Shown one piece after another: positions 9,258-17,956 of a stretch of 64,000 bases of DNA. How positions within the stretch are numbered: position 1 is the first letter of the stretch; each line of letters opens with the position of its first letter. The notes beneath the pieces were generated by a model. That model was not told the DNA's origin, did not search any database, and saw only the letters and a list, made by a program, of their open reading frames with translations. The stretch is from Pseudomonas proteolytica (GTDB lineage: Bacteria > Pseudomonadota > Gammaproteobacteria > Pseudomonadales > Pseudomonadaceae): the NCBI RefSeq assembly GCF_007858275.1, contig NZ_VFEV01000002.1, positions 62,001-126,000 of the forward strand. Reading direction: 5' to 3'. The position numbers and the translations under genes were made by a program.

Positions 9258-10087
9258 AACGTCACTTCCATGTTCACGGTTGGCGTCGAGGTACGGCTGC
9301 CTCGGCCGCCATCCACACCGAACTTGTTATGCCAGTATTCGTAGCCCACCCCCAGGTACAGGTTGGGCTTGACGCTTTTACCCGGTCGTACCGCAACCAT
9401 CAGCGCGGTGCGCATCAGGGTCTCGGCGGCGGTGTCGCGGCTGTTGTAGTCGTGGCCCTTGTCACCGACATGGTTGATGAACCCCTGGAACTTCGCGCCA
9501 TGGTTGCCGATTTCGAACGGGCGCATCCACGTCAGGTTGAGCATGTAGGTGTCGTCGAAGGTGTGGTTCGGATCCTTCGCGCCAGGGATACCGGAATGGT
9601 TGTTTTCCTTGTAGTACATCAGGCTTAGGTCCAGCACCCCGACGGTATTGAACTTCAGGGTCGGCCCGATCACCACGGCGCGTTTTTTCGCCGAGGCCAG
9701 GTTGTTGTTGCGGTTGGCATCGAAGCCCAGGGTCAGCGCGTAGTCCTTGATCAGCCCGGTGCCCAGTGGCCTGTCGAATACCCGTGATGCATACAGTTGG
9801 TGCCGGTAGACCGCATACACTTCGCTGCCACCGTGGTCGGTGCCCTTGCGCGGGTCGCGGCTGTCGGACAGGAATACGTCGAGATGCAGAAAGTTGCTGC
9901 CGTACTGGTAGCCGCTGGCATGGGTGAAGCTGTAGATGCGTTTGCTGAAGTCGTTGGGGTTGTTTGGATTGGTGAACTGTTGCCCGTAGCGAAATCCTAC
10001 GCTGTTGTTCATCCATTCCACCGCGACAGCCTCCCCGCCGCCGAGGAGTGTGAGTAAAACGGTTGCGCCGTGCAGTGCCTTTTTCAT
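9254..10087 (-). CDS. Tsx-like nucleoside-specific outer-membrane channel
   Basis: A 277-residue outer-membrane protein. The N-terminus (MKKALHGATVLLTLLGGGEA) is a signal peptide, and the rest alternates in the way of a beta-barrel, ending in the aromatic VNMEVTF that targets BamA. The body resembles the nucleoside-binding outer-membrane protein family (Tsx-like), with the WMNNSVGFRYG opening and TFDDTYMLNLTW segments. It would let nucleosides cross the outer membrane and supply PunC. It is convergent with punC, overlapping by 4 nt. The ATG at 10087 was chosen because it begins the signal peptide. Confidence 0.8.
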   Translation of the reverse strand: MKKALHGATVLLTLLGGGEAVAVEWMNNSVGFRYGQQFTNPNNPNDFSKRIYSFTHASGYQYGSNFLHLDVFLSDSRDPRKGTDHGGSEVYAVYRHQLYASRVFDRPLGTGLIKDYALTLGFDANRNNNLASAKKRAVVIGPTLKFNTVGVLDLSLMYYKENNHSGIPGAKDPNHTFDDTYMLNLTWMRPFEIGNHGAKFQGFINHVGDKGHDYNSRDTAAETLMRTALMVAVRPGKSVKPNLYLGVGYEYWHNKFGVDGGRGSRTSTPTVNMEVTF

Positions 10088-10229
10088 TGTTTTAGTTCCT
10101 TTGGCGTTTGGCTCATGGCAGCCGTGCCGGGCCGCCGGGCGCAGTATCGGCACAATCGCCGTGATGCTCAAAGAACAGAATATCGACTGGCCTGCTGCCG
10201 AATCGGCAGCGCGCAAGTTGGCCCGAAGG

Positions 10230-11180
10230 TCAGGAAATACGGGGGGTACAGGGGGATTCTTCGCGTTCGCGCAAAGCGATTTCCTCGCCTATCAGGTGGG
10301 CCATCGACTCGACCGCTGTAGGCAAATCCCGGCCCTTGCGCGCATACAGCCCCAGGTCGCTGAACATCCCGCCTTGATCGCTCAAGGGGATATGCAGCAG
10401 TTCACCCCTGGCCAAGTCGGCCTCGATCCCGATCCGTGTCTGGAATGCCACCCCTAGCTGCTGGCGCGCCAACTGCCGTGCCAGTTCCATGGAATTGCTT
10501 TGCAGCAACGGTTTGTACGCGGCCGGCGAACGCTTGTGCAGTGGGGCGATCAAGTGATGGATCGACAGTTCACTGTTGGCCTGGATCACCCCGTGTTCAG
10601 CGCACAGGGTGTAGCTGACGCTGGCATGGGCGGCCAATGGATGTCCCGGTGCCACCAACGCACCAAGGCGGAAATGGCCGACACACAGTTGCGTGGTTTC
10701 CGCACTGCGCGGTAGCGCGAAGGCCAACCCCAGGTCTGCCTGGCCGTTGATCACCGCTGCCGGAATCGATTGTGAGCCCTGCACGGTTACACCGATGGTC
10801 ACCGCCGGGTAACGCTGGCGCATGCGCTTGAGCACGGCTGGCAGCAACTCCACCGTCGCGCCTTCCACCGTGGCGATTTCCACATGCCCGGTCTGTACCT
10901 GGTTCAGGCCTTCCAGTTCGCCGCGTACCCGTTCCACATCCTGCAACACCAAGGTCACATGGCGAGTCAGGATTTCCCCGGCAGCGGTCAGGCGCAGCCC
11001 GCCTGGCAGGCGCTCGAACAGGGTCGCGCCCACTTCGTCTTCGAGTTTGAGAATCTGCCGGTTCACCGCCGACGAGGCGACGTTCAGTCGGCGCGCGGCT
11101 TCACGGATCGAATGGCAGCGGCGGACCATATCGAAGTAGCCAATGGCCGCAGAGTGGATGCGCAGCGTGCGGTTGAGCAT
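10230..11180 (-). CDS. LysR-family transcriptional regulator
   Basis: A 316-residue LysR regulator. The helix-turn-helix is in residues 20-60 (SIREAARRLNVASSAVNRQI), followed by the linker helix and an effector domain. ATG 11180 follows AAGGA with 10-nt spacing. It is divergent from the NCS2 nucleobase permease, 172 nt away, so purine or pyrimidine uptake is a reasonable target. The effector is not known. Confidence 0.83.
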   Translation of the reverse strand: MLNRTLRIHSAAIGYFDMVRRCHSIREAARRLNVASSAVNRQILKLEDEVGATLFERLPGGLRLTAAGEILTRHVTLVLQDVERVRGELEGLNQVQTGHVEIATVEGATVELLPAVLKRMRQRYPAVTIGVTVQGSQSIPAAVINGQADLGLAFALPRSAETTQLCVGHFRLGALVAPGHPLAAHASVSYTLCAEHGVIQANSELSIHHLIAPLHKRSPAAYKPLLQSNSMELARQLARQQLGVAFQTRIGIEADLARGELLHIPLSDQGGMFSDLGLYARKGRDLPTAVESMAHLIGEEIALREREESPCTPRIS

Positions 11181-11275
11181 TTTTTTCTGATCCTTGTGGG
11201 CACGGCTTCGAGCCTTGGGGCAGGGCGGCTGAATGGATTTTTGTAACGTCGATGCCAGGCATCTTGTGGAAATGA

Positions 11276-11285
11276 TTGTATACAA
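11276..11285. promoter_or_regulatory. Perfect palindrome TTGTATACAA in the permease upstream region
   Basis: A 10-bp perfect palindrome, with a related half-site (TTGCATACAG) at about 11310-11319. The form is typical of GntR-family operators rather than LysR boxes. It lies 67 nt upstream of the NCS2 permease start, consistent with a repressor site for that gene. The regulator is not identified. Confidence 0.4.
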
Positions 11286-11352
11286 CTCTATGGACATCCA
11301 ATCTTTCTATTGCATACAGTGAGCGCACAACAAAAACAGAGATCCCCTCACC

Positions 11353-12864
11353 ATGACTATCCCGAAGGCGTCACCGCAACGGCCAGAAGATGAGAATCTT
11401 GGCGTCGCTGCCAACATGGCTTACGGCCTGCAGCATGTACTGACCATGTACGGCGGTATCGTGGCCGTGCCGTTGATCGTCGGTCAGGCGGCTGGGTTGT
11501 CCCCGGCCGATATTGGCCTGCTGATCGCCGCGTCACTGTTTGCCGGTGGCCTGGCCACGTTGCTGCAAACCCTGGGCCTACCGTTTTTTGGCTGCCAGTT
11601 GCCCTTGGTGCAAGGGGTGTCGTTTGCCGGTGTGGCAACCATGGTGGCGATTGTCGGCAGCGACGGTGCGGGCGGTGTGCCGGCGATCCTTGGCGCGGTG
11701 ATGGCCGCGTCGCTGATCGGATTGCTGATCACCCCGATCTTTTCGCGAATTACCAAGTTCTTCCCGCCCCTGGTCACGGGGATCGTGATTACCACCATCG
11801 GCCTTACGCTGATGCCGGTCGCCGCCCGTTGGGCCATGGGCGGTAACAGCCGCGCCGCCGATTTTGGCAGCATGCCGAACATTGGCCTGGCGGCCATCAC
11901 CCTGGTGCTGGTGCTGTTGTTGAGCAAGGTGGGCAGCGCCACTATCTCGCGCCTGTCGATCCTGCTGGCGATGGTTTTTGGTACGTTGATCGCGGTATTT
12001 CTGGGCATGGCGGACTTCTCCACCGTGACCCAAGGCCCGATGATCGGCTTCCCCACGCCGTTCCACTTCGGCATGCCGACTTTCCATGTGGCCGCGATCC
12101 TTTCCATGTGCATCGTGGTCATGGTGACATTGGTGGAAACCTCGGCGGATATCCTCGCGGTGGGCGAGATCATCGACACCAAGGTTGACTCCAAGCGCCT
12201 GGGCAACGGCCTGCGTGCAGACATGTTGTCGAGCATGTTTGCGCCGATCTTCGGTTCGTTCACCCAAAGCGCCTTCGCCCAGAACGTGGGCCTGGTGGCG
12301 GTGACCGGGGTCAAGAGCCGTTATGTGGTGGCCACGGGCGGCCTGTTTTTGGTGATCCTTGGCCTGTTGCCCTTTATGGGCCGGGTGATTGCAGCAGTAC
12401 CAACCTCGGTACTGGGCGGTGCCGGGATCGTGTTGTTCGGCACCGTGGCGGCCAGCGGGATCCGCACACTGTCCAAGGTCGATTACCGCAACAACATGAA
12501 CCTGATCATTGTCGCCACCTCCATCGGCTTTGGCATGATCCCCATTGCCGCGCCGAGCTTCTACGATCAGTTCCCCAGCTGGTTCGCCACCATCTTCCAC
12601 TCGGGGATCAGTTCCTCGGCGATCATGGCGATCCTGCTGAACCTGGCGTTCAACCACTTCACCGCCGGTAACTCAGACCAGCAGTCGGTGTTCGTCGCCG
12701 GCACCGAGCGCAGCCTGTGCTTCCAGGATGTGGCGGCACTGCGGGATGGGGATTACTTCAGCAAAGGCAAATTGTTTGATGCCGAGGGCAAGGAGATACC
12801 GGTGGTAGCGGACTCGCAGCACAAAGCGACGGCGCCGGGCAGGGCTGAAACCAGCGAGGTTTAG
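11353..12864 (+). CDS. NCS2-family nucleobase permease (xanthine/uric acid/uracil type)
   Basis: A 503-residue inner-membrane symporter of the nucleobase:cation symporter-2 family, with about 14 hydrophobic segments. Family motifs are present: GLQHVLTMYGG in helix 1, the ETSADILAVGE motif in helix 8 that contributes the substrate-binding glutamate, and the FTQSAFAQNVGLVAVTGVKSR stretch that follows. The N-V-G-L arrangement favours purines (xanthine or urate) over uracil, but this is not certain. The hydrophilic C-terminal tail of about 60 residues is longer than usual. The setting next to punR/punC and a nucleoside channel supports a purine salvage role. Confidence 0.88.
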   Translation: MTIPKASPQRPEDENLGVAANMAYGLQHVLTMYGGIVAVPLIVGQAAGLSPADIGLLIAASLFAGGLATLLQTLGLPFFGCQLPLVQGVSFAGVATMVAIVGSDGAGGVPAILGAVMAASLIGLLITPIFSRITKFFPPLVTGIVITTIGLTLMPVAARWAMGGNSRAADFGSMPNIGLAAITLVLVLLLSKVGSATISRLSILLAMVFGTLIAVFLGMADFSTVTQGPMIGFPTPFHFGMPTFHVAAILSMCIVVMVTLVETSADILAVGEIIDTKVDSKRLGNGLRADMLSSMFAPIFGSFTQSAFAQNVGLVAVTGVKSRYVVATGGLFLVILGLLPFMGRVIAAVPTSVLGGAGIVLFGTVAASGIRTLSKVDYRNNMNLIIVATSIGFGMIPIAAPSFYDQFPSWFATIFHSGISSSAIMAILLNLAFNHFTAGNSDQQSVFVAGTERSLCFQDVAALRDGDYFSKGKLFDAEGKEIPVVADSQHKATAPGRAETSEV

Positions 12865-12881
12865 CCCGAATACCACGCACT

Positions 12882-12992
12882 AAATGTGGGAGCGGGCTTG
12901 CTCGCGAAAGCGGTGGATCAGTCGGTACATCCGGCGACTGAAAAACTGCTTTCGCGAGCAAGTCGAATCGTCGCACCGCCGCTCCCACATTT
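12882..12992. repeat. REP doublet, imperfect
   Basis: AAATGTGGGAGCGGGCTTGC, continuing CTCGCGAAAGC (12882-12911), faces GCTTTCGCGAGCAAG (12948-12962) and GCTCCCACATTT (12980-12991). The right arm is interrupted by about 18 nt (TCGAATCGTCGCACCGCC), so it is a variant of the common fluorescens-group REPIN. It follows the permease stop. Confidence 0.75.
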
Positions 12993-13005
12993 GATTTGTG
13001 TGGTT

Positions 13006-13734
13006 TCAAAATCGGGGGCGACAGGCTTCATCCAAAAACTTCACCACGGTGCCCATGCAGGCCTGGCGTTCTTCGACATGGGGCATATGGTTGGAGTCTT
13101 CGAACAGCGCCCGGCGCGCACCCTTGATCTCCAGCGGTGTGGCCTGGTCGTGCCGCCCGCAAATCATCAGGGTCGGTACTTGGATCTGCGTTAACCGGCC
13201 ATTGCTGATCGGCCCGTGCAAGGCGTTGTACACCGTTGGATCGGCCGCCATCTGGGCGAAGGTGCGTGCCACTTCTGCGGGCCACGGGTTGATTCGGCAC
13301 AGGGGCTGATCATCGAAGCCGGCAGCCAGGTTGGCGGCGATAAACGCGCGCAGGCCCTCGGGTTGGCGAGTCGCGTGTTCACTGCCGAGCCTGGCGCCCC
13401 AGGCATGCCCGAGGATCGCGTAATGCCCGCTGATGTGCAGGTGGTCGAGCAGGTTGTCCAGTTCGTCGAGAAATAGTTCAACCGTCCAGAAATCGTCGGG
13501 CTGGTGGGGCAGGTGGGTGGAGTGGCCATTGCCCAGTTGATCGTAGTGAATCACCGCATGGCCACTGGCAGCCACGTCCTTGAAGGCGTCCAGATAGTCA
13601 TGGGTACCGCCGGGGCCACCATGGAGGATGACCAATGGGGTCTTGCCGCTGTCGAGGTTCCCGGTCACGTGATACCAGGTCTGATAGCCGCGAAAGGCGG
13701 CGTAGCCCTGGCGGGTCTGTTCGATGAATTCCAT
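13006..13734 (-). CDS. Alpha/beta hydrolase of the proline-iminopeptidase type, nucleophile serine missing
   Basis: A 242-residue alpha/beta-hydrolase-fold protein. The oxyanion motif [11 protein letters not shown], the acid (D in GRHDQATP) and the histidine (SNHMPHVEE) of the triad are present. The nucleophile elbow, normally GHSWGG or GQSWGG, reads GHAWGA, so the catalytic serine is alanine (residue 111, codon GCC on the coding strand). The protein is also about 50 residues shorter than typical family members; the lid region between [12 protein letters not shown] and [10 protein letters not shown] is contracted. It is either a pseudo-enzyme or a decaying paralogue. Start at ATG 13734, preceded by AGGG; an ATG 5 codons upstream has no ribosome-binding site. 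Confidence 0.75.
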   Translation of the reverse strand: MEFIEQTRQGYAAFRGYQTWYHVTGNLDSGKTPLVILHGGPGGTHDYLDAFKDVAASGHAVIHYDQLGNGHSTHLPHQPDDFWTVELFLDELDNLLDHLHISGHYAILGHAWGARLGSEHATRQPEGLRAFIAANLAAGFDDQPLCRINPWPAEVARTFAQMAADPTVYNALHGPISNGRLTQIQVPTLMICGRHDQATPLEIKGARRALFEDSNHMPHVEERQACMGTVVKFLDEACRPRF

Positions 13735-13843
13735 TTCCGGCCCTGCCATCAACAATTGGTCAGGTACACGATAATTTGAACAAAGCGTTTAAGTAACTGG
13801 CAAAACGGCTAGGTTTTTCAGCGGGACCTGCACTAGCGCCTTT

Positions 13844-13871
13844 TGTAGGAGCCGGCTTGCCGGCTCCTACA
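13844..13871. repeat. Single REP hairpin / possible terminator of the MFS gene
   Basis: TGTAGGAGCCGGC at 13844-13856 pairs perfectly with GCCGGCTCCTACA at 13859-13871 across a 2-nt loop. It is a solitary REP palindrome located 5 nt beyond the stop codon of the minus-strand MFS gene, between two convergently or serially placed minus-strand genes. Confidence 0.75.
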
Positions 13872-13876
13872 GGGGG

Positions 13877-15151
13877 TTATTGCTTTTGCGGATCAAACTG
13901 CTTGTCACGGATGAACAGCGCCGGGATCACCCCGCAGATAAAGTACGCGGCGCCCATCACCAAAAAGCCCACGCCAATCGAGCCATGGGACGCCAGGAAG
14001 CCAATGGCCGCCGGCGCGACCGCCGCGCCAATCCGCCCAATGTTGTAGGCACCGCCCACGGCTGATCCGCGAAATTTCGCCTCGAAACTCTCGGTCATGT
14101 AGGTCGCATTCACGCCGTAGGGAATGCCATACAAAAAGCCGAAGGCAATCAGCAGCCAGAGGATATTGTCCGGGCTCTGGTACAGCACGATCACCGGCAG
14201 GAACACCGCCGTGCCCAAGGCGCCGAAGGCAAACACCACGCGCCGACCCAGGCGATCAGCCGCGAGGCCGGCGAGGATCTTGCCGAAAATCATCGCCGCG
14301 TAGGTACCGACCATGTAGCTGGTCATCGACTTGAAGTTCATCCCCAGTTCGCCTTCCAGGTAGGACGGCATCCAGTTGTTGACCCCGTAGTAGCCGAACT
14401 GCAGGAAGCCTGCGGTCAGCGCCCAGAGCAGGAACATGCGGCTGGCCTTGGGGTCGCTGAAGATCAGCTTGAACATGCCATCGGGCTTTTTCGCCGAGAC
14501 GTGCTGGATGCCTTCGGCTTTTTCCCGCGCGCGGGCGGCCTGGGCGTTGAGCCAGGCCTGGGGTTCCGGCACCAGGCGCTGCATCAGCACGGCGAGGATC
14601 ACCGGGATGATCGCCACGTAGAACAGCCAGCGCCAGCCGTGGTCCGGCAGGATCCAGCCGGCCAACAAGGTGGCGACGATATAGCCCACCGACCAGCCGG
14701 CCTGCAGGGTGCCGAGCACGGTGGTGCGGTAGCGGGTCGGTACGTATTCGGCCATCAGGGTGTTGCAGGCGACATACAGCGCGCCCAGCCCGAGAGAGGC
14801 GAAGAAGCGGGTGGCTGCAAACTGCCAGTAGCTGTGGGTCAGACCGAGAATCGCAGTGCCTACCGAGAACAGCATGATGCTCCACACCACGGTCTTGACC
14901 CGACCAAAGCGGTCGCAGGCCCAGCCTCCATAAATCCCGCCGACCGCCATCCCGGCCAGGGTGAAACTGCCCAGGCTGCCGGCCTCGACACTGGTCAGGC
15001 CGAACTCGGCCTTGAGGCTGCTGAGGCTGTAGGACAGGAGCATCAAGTCTGCGCCATCGATCAGAAGGCCGAGGAAGCAGAAGATGAAGACAATGATCCA
15101 CAGGTTGTTTTTTGCGGGCGACAACGCACCCGCCGATGTGGCGACTTCCAT
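13877..15151 (-). CDS. MFS transporter of the aromatic-acid:H+ symporter type
   Basis: A 424-residue permease with 12 predicted helices and a central hydrophilic loop (residues about 195-235). The AAHS-type signatures are visible: DGADLMLLSYSL in helix 1 (the D-G-x-D motif) and the loop 2-3 GGWACDRFGRVK, repeated in the second half as AGLAADRLGRR. Members import organic acids by proton symport. Its position upstream of an acyl-CoA dehydrogenase, IclR regulator and CoA-transferase suggests it brings in the acid degraded by those enzymes. ATG 15151 follows AAGG at 7 nt. Confidence 0.82.
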   Translation of the reverse strand: MEVATSAGALSPAKNNLWIIVFIFCFLGLLIDGADLMLLSYSLSSLKAEFGLTSVEAGSLGSFTLAGMAVGGIYGGWACDRFGRVKTVVWSIMLFSVGTAILGLTHSYWQFAATRFFASLGLGALYVACNTLMAEYVPTRYRTTVLGTLQAGWSVGYIVATLLAGWILPDHGWRWLFYVAIIPVILAVLMQRLVPEPQAWLNAQAARAREKAEGIQHVSAKKPDGMFKLIFSDPKASRMFLLWALTAGFLQFGYYGVNNWMPSYLEGELGMNFKSMTSYMVGTYAAMIFGKILAGLAADRLGRRVVFAFGALGTAVFLPVIVLYQSPDNILWLLIAFGFLYGIPYGVNATYMTESFEAKFRGSAVGGAYNIGRIGAAVAPAAIGFLASHGSIGVGFLVMGAAYFICGVIPALFIRDKQFDPQKQ

Positions 15152-15233
15152 AGCGATACCTTGTTGTAGTTGTAGGGCACAGGTTATGGGTGTTGCAGGT
15201 TGGAACGCTGTTGCATGAACAAAGAAGATCTAC

Positions 15234-15562
15234 TGTGGGAGCGGGCTTGCTCGCGAAAGCGGCGTGTCAGTCAACTTTAATATCGAATGATGCACCGTCA
15301 TCGCGGCATAGGTATCTACACAACTTTCAGAAACTGACGAACTCTCCTGTGGCGAGCGGGCTTGCCCCGCGCTGGGCTGCGAAGCAGCCCCAAAAAGCCC
15401 CCCGCGTTTCTTCAGATAAATCTCGATGGCCGGGTTTAGGGCTGCTTCGCAGCCCAGCGCGGGCAAGCCCGCTCGCCACAACGGCGCTATCTGCCTGGAT
15501 TTAGGCGTTGCGGCAAAGTTGTGTAGATACCTATGGTCATCGCGAGCAAGCCCGCTCCCACA
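15234..15562. repeat. Nested REPIN: one inverted pair inside another
   Basis: Three concentric inverted repeats were read. Outer arms: TGTGGGAGCGGGCTTGCTCG+CGA at 15234-15256 with an exact complement at 15540-15562. Middle arms: ATAGGTATCTACACAACTTT at 15308-15327 with its complement at 15515-15534. Inner arms: a 43-nt unit beginning TGTGGCGAGCGGGCTTGCCC at 15348-15390 with its complement (one C shorter) at 15439-15480. The inner unit is a different REP class from the outer one. The block lies between the MFS gene and the acyl-CoA dehydrogenase gene. Confidence 0.85.
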
Positions 15563-15595
15563 CAAGCCCGGTTCCCACATAGGGTTGTGTGGGGT

Positions 15596-16750
15596 TTAGC
15601 GCTGGGCCTCGCGAATCATGTTGCGTGCGATCACCAACTGCTGGATCTGCGTGGTGCCTTCATACAACCGGAACAGGCGCACATCACGGTAGAACCGCTC
15701 GATCGCGTATTCGCTCACATAACCCGCGCCGCCGTGGATCTGCACGCAACGGTCAGCCACCCGGCCGCACATTTCCGTGGCAAACATCTTCGCGCAGGAG
15801 GCTTGGGTGCCGATATCCAGGCCCTCGTCACGCTTGCGCGCCGCGTCCAGCACCATGCAGTGGGCCGCATAGATCTCGGCCTTGCTGTCGGCGAGCATGG
15901 CTTGGATCAACTGGAATTCGGCAATCGGCTGGCCGAATTGCTTGCGGTCGATGGCGTAGCGCAGGGCATCGTCGAGCATGCGTTCGGCGGCGCCCACGCT
16001 GACGGCGGCGATGTGCAGGCGGCCCTTGTCGAGTACTTTCATCGCCGTCTTGAAACCCACGCCTTCGACGCCGCCGATCAGTTGCTCGGCGGGCACCCGC
16101 ACATTGTCGAATATCACGTCGCTGGTATGGGCGCCTTGCTGGCCCATCTTATGGTCGCGCTTGCCCAGGGACACGCCCGGTGTATTGCGCTCGATGATAA
16201 AGGCGCTGATGCCACCGGAGCCCTTGATGTGCGGGTTGGTACGGGCCATCACTGTGAAAATCCCGGCGTGGGGCGCGTTGGTGATAAAGCGCTTGGTGCC
16301 ATTGATCACGTAATGCTCGCCATCGCGCACGGCGGTGGTTTTCAGCGAGGCGGCATCGGAGCCGGAATCCGGTTCGGTCAAACAGAACGAACTGAGCAAC
16401 TCGCCGCTGGCAAGCTTGGGCAAGTAGTGTTGTTTCTGCGCCTCGGTACCGTCCAGCAGGATGCCGAGGGAGCCGATGCCGTTGTTGGTGCCGAAGTAGG
16501 AGCGGAATGCTGGCGAGGTGCGGCCCAGCTCGAAGGCGATATGCACTTCTTCTTCCATGGTCACGCCCAGGCCGCCATAGGCTTCGGGCAGGGTCAGGCC
16601 GAACAGGCCCATGTCCTGGAATTGCTGGACGATGTCCGCCGGGATTTCATCCGTCTCGGCGACTTCGTTTTCCCGTGGGATCAGCGCTTCGTTGACGAAC
16701 TGGCGAATGGAGTCCAGCAGGATATGAAGCGTTTGCGAATCTCGGATCAT
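15596..16750 (-). CDS. Acyl-CoA dehydrogenase
   Basis: A 384-residue FAD flavoenzyme that oxidises an acyl-CoA to the enoyl-CoA and passes electrons to ETF. The N-terminal helical domain, the FAD/substrate motif CLTEPDSGSDAAS, and the C-terminal YEGTTQIQQLVIAR, whose glutamate is the catalytic base in medium- and short-chain enzymes, are all present. The ATG at 16750 was chosen because GAGGA lies 7 nt upstream; a second ATG two codons earlier overlaps that site. Linked to an IclR regulator and a CaiB/BaiF CoA-transferase, it probably acts on the CoA ester made by that transferase. Chain length and identity of the acid are not readable. Confidence 0.88.
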   Translation of the reverse strand: MIRDSQTLHILLDSIRQFVNEALIPRENEVAETDEIPADIVQQFQDMGLFGLTLPEAYGGLGVTMEEEVHIAFELGRTSPAFRSYFGTNNGIGSLGILLDGTEAQKQHYLPKLASGELLSSFCLTEPDSGSDAASLKTTAVRDGEHYVINGTKRFITNAPHAGIFTVMARTNPHIKGSGGISAFIIERNTPGVSLGKRDHKMGQQGAHTSDVIFDNVRVPAEQLIGGVEGVGFKTAMKVLDKGRLHIAAVSVGAAERMLDDALRYAIDRKQFGQPIAEFQLIQAMLADSKAEIYAAHCMVLDAARKRDEGLDIGTQASCAKMFATEMCGRVADRCVQIHGGAGYVSEYAIERFYRDVRLFRLYEGTTQIQQLVIARNMIREAQR

Positions 16751-16817
16751 GTACATTCCTCGGCGGCCCGTTCGGCGGGCCGTTTGTATTGGATCTGCGG
16801 GCCGCGCACCGATCTGT

Positions 16818-17675
16818 CTAGCGGGCGGCGGCCTCGATGTTATTGACCATGTGCTTGAGACGCGGCCCGATGTCGTCTTCGAGTTTTTCCCGGGAAAGGT
16901 GAAAACTCGGCCCGCCACAGTTGAACGTCAGCAGCCCATGTTGTGTGTGCAGCATGGGCACGGCGATGGCGTTGACATCGCGGTGCCACTCACCGATCGA
17001 CATGCAATAGCCGAAGTCGGTGTAATCCCTGAATGCGCGCTCCAGCCCTTTGCGAATCGTCGGCCAATCCTCCAGATGGCGCTGGCGGATATGTTCGAGC
17101 ATGAACTCCCGCTCACTCTCCGGCATTGCCGCCAGGCAGGCGCGGCCCGCCGAACTCAAGTGCAGCGGCAGGCGCGTGCCGATCTGGCGGCGCATGGTCA
17201 TGTTCGCTTCGCCCTGGACCACGTCCAGGTACACCATGTCCAGGCGATCCCGGGAGGCCATCGCGACGGCAGCCTGGGCGTACTTGGCCATGGTCTCCAT
17301 CAGCGGGTGGGCGGCGGCCCGCACCGACAAGTTGGATAGCATCGCGTAACCAAATGCCATCACCCCCACATTCAACTGGTACCGGCCAGACTGCGGTAGG
17401 TGCTTGAGGTAGCCCAGGCGGGTCAGGGTGTGGGTCATGCGCGTCACCGTCGGTTTCGGCAGGCCGGTCTTGCGCGCCAGTTCCTGGTTACCCAGCACGC
17501 TTTCGCTGGGGGTAAAACAGCGCAGCAGTTCCAGGCCTCGGGCCAGCGCGGTGATGAACTGCCGGTCCTTGTCTTCCTCCTCTTCGTTGCTCATCGGATC
17601 CAGCCTCACGTGTTCAAAACCATGGGGGCCTGCAGGTGTCTGGGATGGACTTGGGTCCGGGTTGCGACGGTGCAT
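16818..17675 (-). CDS. IclR-family transcriptional regulator
   Basis: A 285-residue regulator with an N-terminal winged helix (about residues 40-100: FITALARGLELLRCFTPSES, then ELARKTGLPKPTVTRMTHTL) and the IclR effector-binding GAF-like domain (SSAGRACLAAMPESE). It probably controls the divergent CoA-transferase gene and the acyl-CoA dehydrogenase gene downstream on its own strand. ATG 17675 has AAGGA 8 nt upstream; the ATG at 17684 abuts that site. A Ser/Pro-rich N-terminal extension of about 35 residues precedes the DNA-binding domain. Confidence 0.87.
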   Translation of the reverse strand: MHRRNPDPSPSQTPAGPHGFEHVRLDPMSNEEEEDKDRQFITALARGLELLRCFTPSESVLGNQELARKTGLPKPTVTRMTHTLTRLGYLKHLPQSGRYQLNVGVMAFGYAMLSNLSVRAAAHPLMETMAKYAQAAVAMASRDRLDMVYLDVVQGEANMTMRRQIGTRLPLHLSSAGRACLAAMPESEREFMLEHIRQRHLEDWPTIRKGLERAFRDYTDFGYCMSIGEWHRDVNAIAVPMLHTQHGLLTFNCGGPSFHLSREKLEDDIGPRLKHMVNNIEAAAR

Positions 17676-17717
17676 GGTAATCATCCTTTTTTTGTAAAAT
17701 CAACAAAACAAAATATG

Positions 17718-17734
17718 ATTTCGCTGTGCGGAAT
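17718..17734. promoter_or_regulatory. Candidate IclR operator near the regulator gene
   Basis: ATTTCG (17718-17723) and CGGAAT (17729-17734) flank a 5-nt spacer, one mismatch from perfect symmetry. The half-site is the same as that of the palindrome at 17870-17884. It lies about 45 nt upstream of the IclR start, fitting autoregulation. Confidence 0.4.
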
Positions 17735-17869
17735 TGTTGGTTATGTTGGTTTTTTATCGCTGCTCTCTAATTAGTCTTTTTAAAACAATAGCTTATGGTT
17801 TTATTCGATGGGTTGCCGTGCTTTTGCATTTACATCTGCCATATCGGCACATACTATTTTGTGTAATTA

Positions 17870-17884
17870 CGAAATACTATTTCG
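17870..17884. promoter_or_regulatory. Palindromic IclR-type operator upstream of the CoA-transferase
   Basis: CGAAATACTATTTCG is a perfect palindrome (7-bp arms, 1-nt centre) in the AT-rich, 281-nt intergenic region, 73 nt upstream of the CoA-transferase start. IclR-family operators commonly have this TTTCG/CGAAA form. Binding is inferred. Confidence 0.5.
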
Positions 17885-17956
17885 CACAGCAAAACAATAG
17901 CTGGCTACGTCAGAAAATCCGGCAGTCGGCGACACAGACCTTCAGGAATAACAACA

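Noticed and set aside
11578..12657. A 359-residue minus-strand frame over the NCS2 permease.
   Set aside because: Shadow of a membrane-protein gene; no family match and no ribosome-binding site.
15234..15562. CRISPR array.
   Set aside because: The repeats are inverted and paired, not direct and evenly spaced; they are REP elements.
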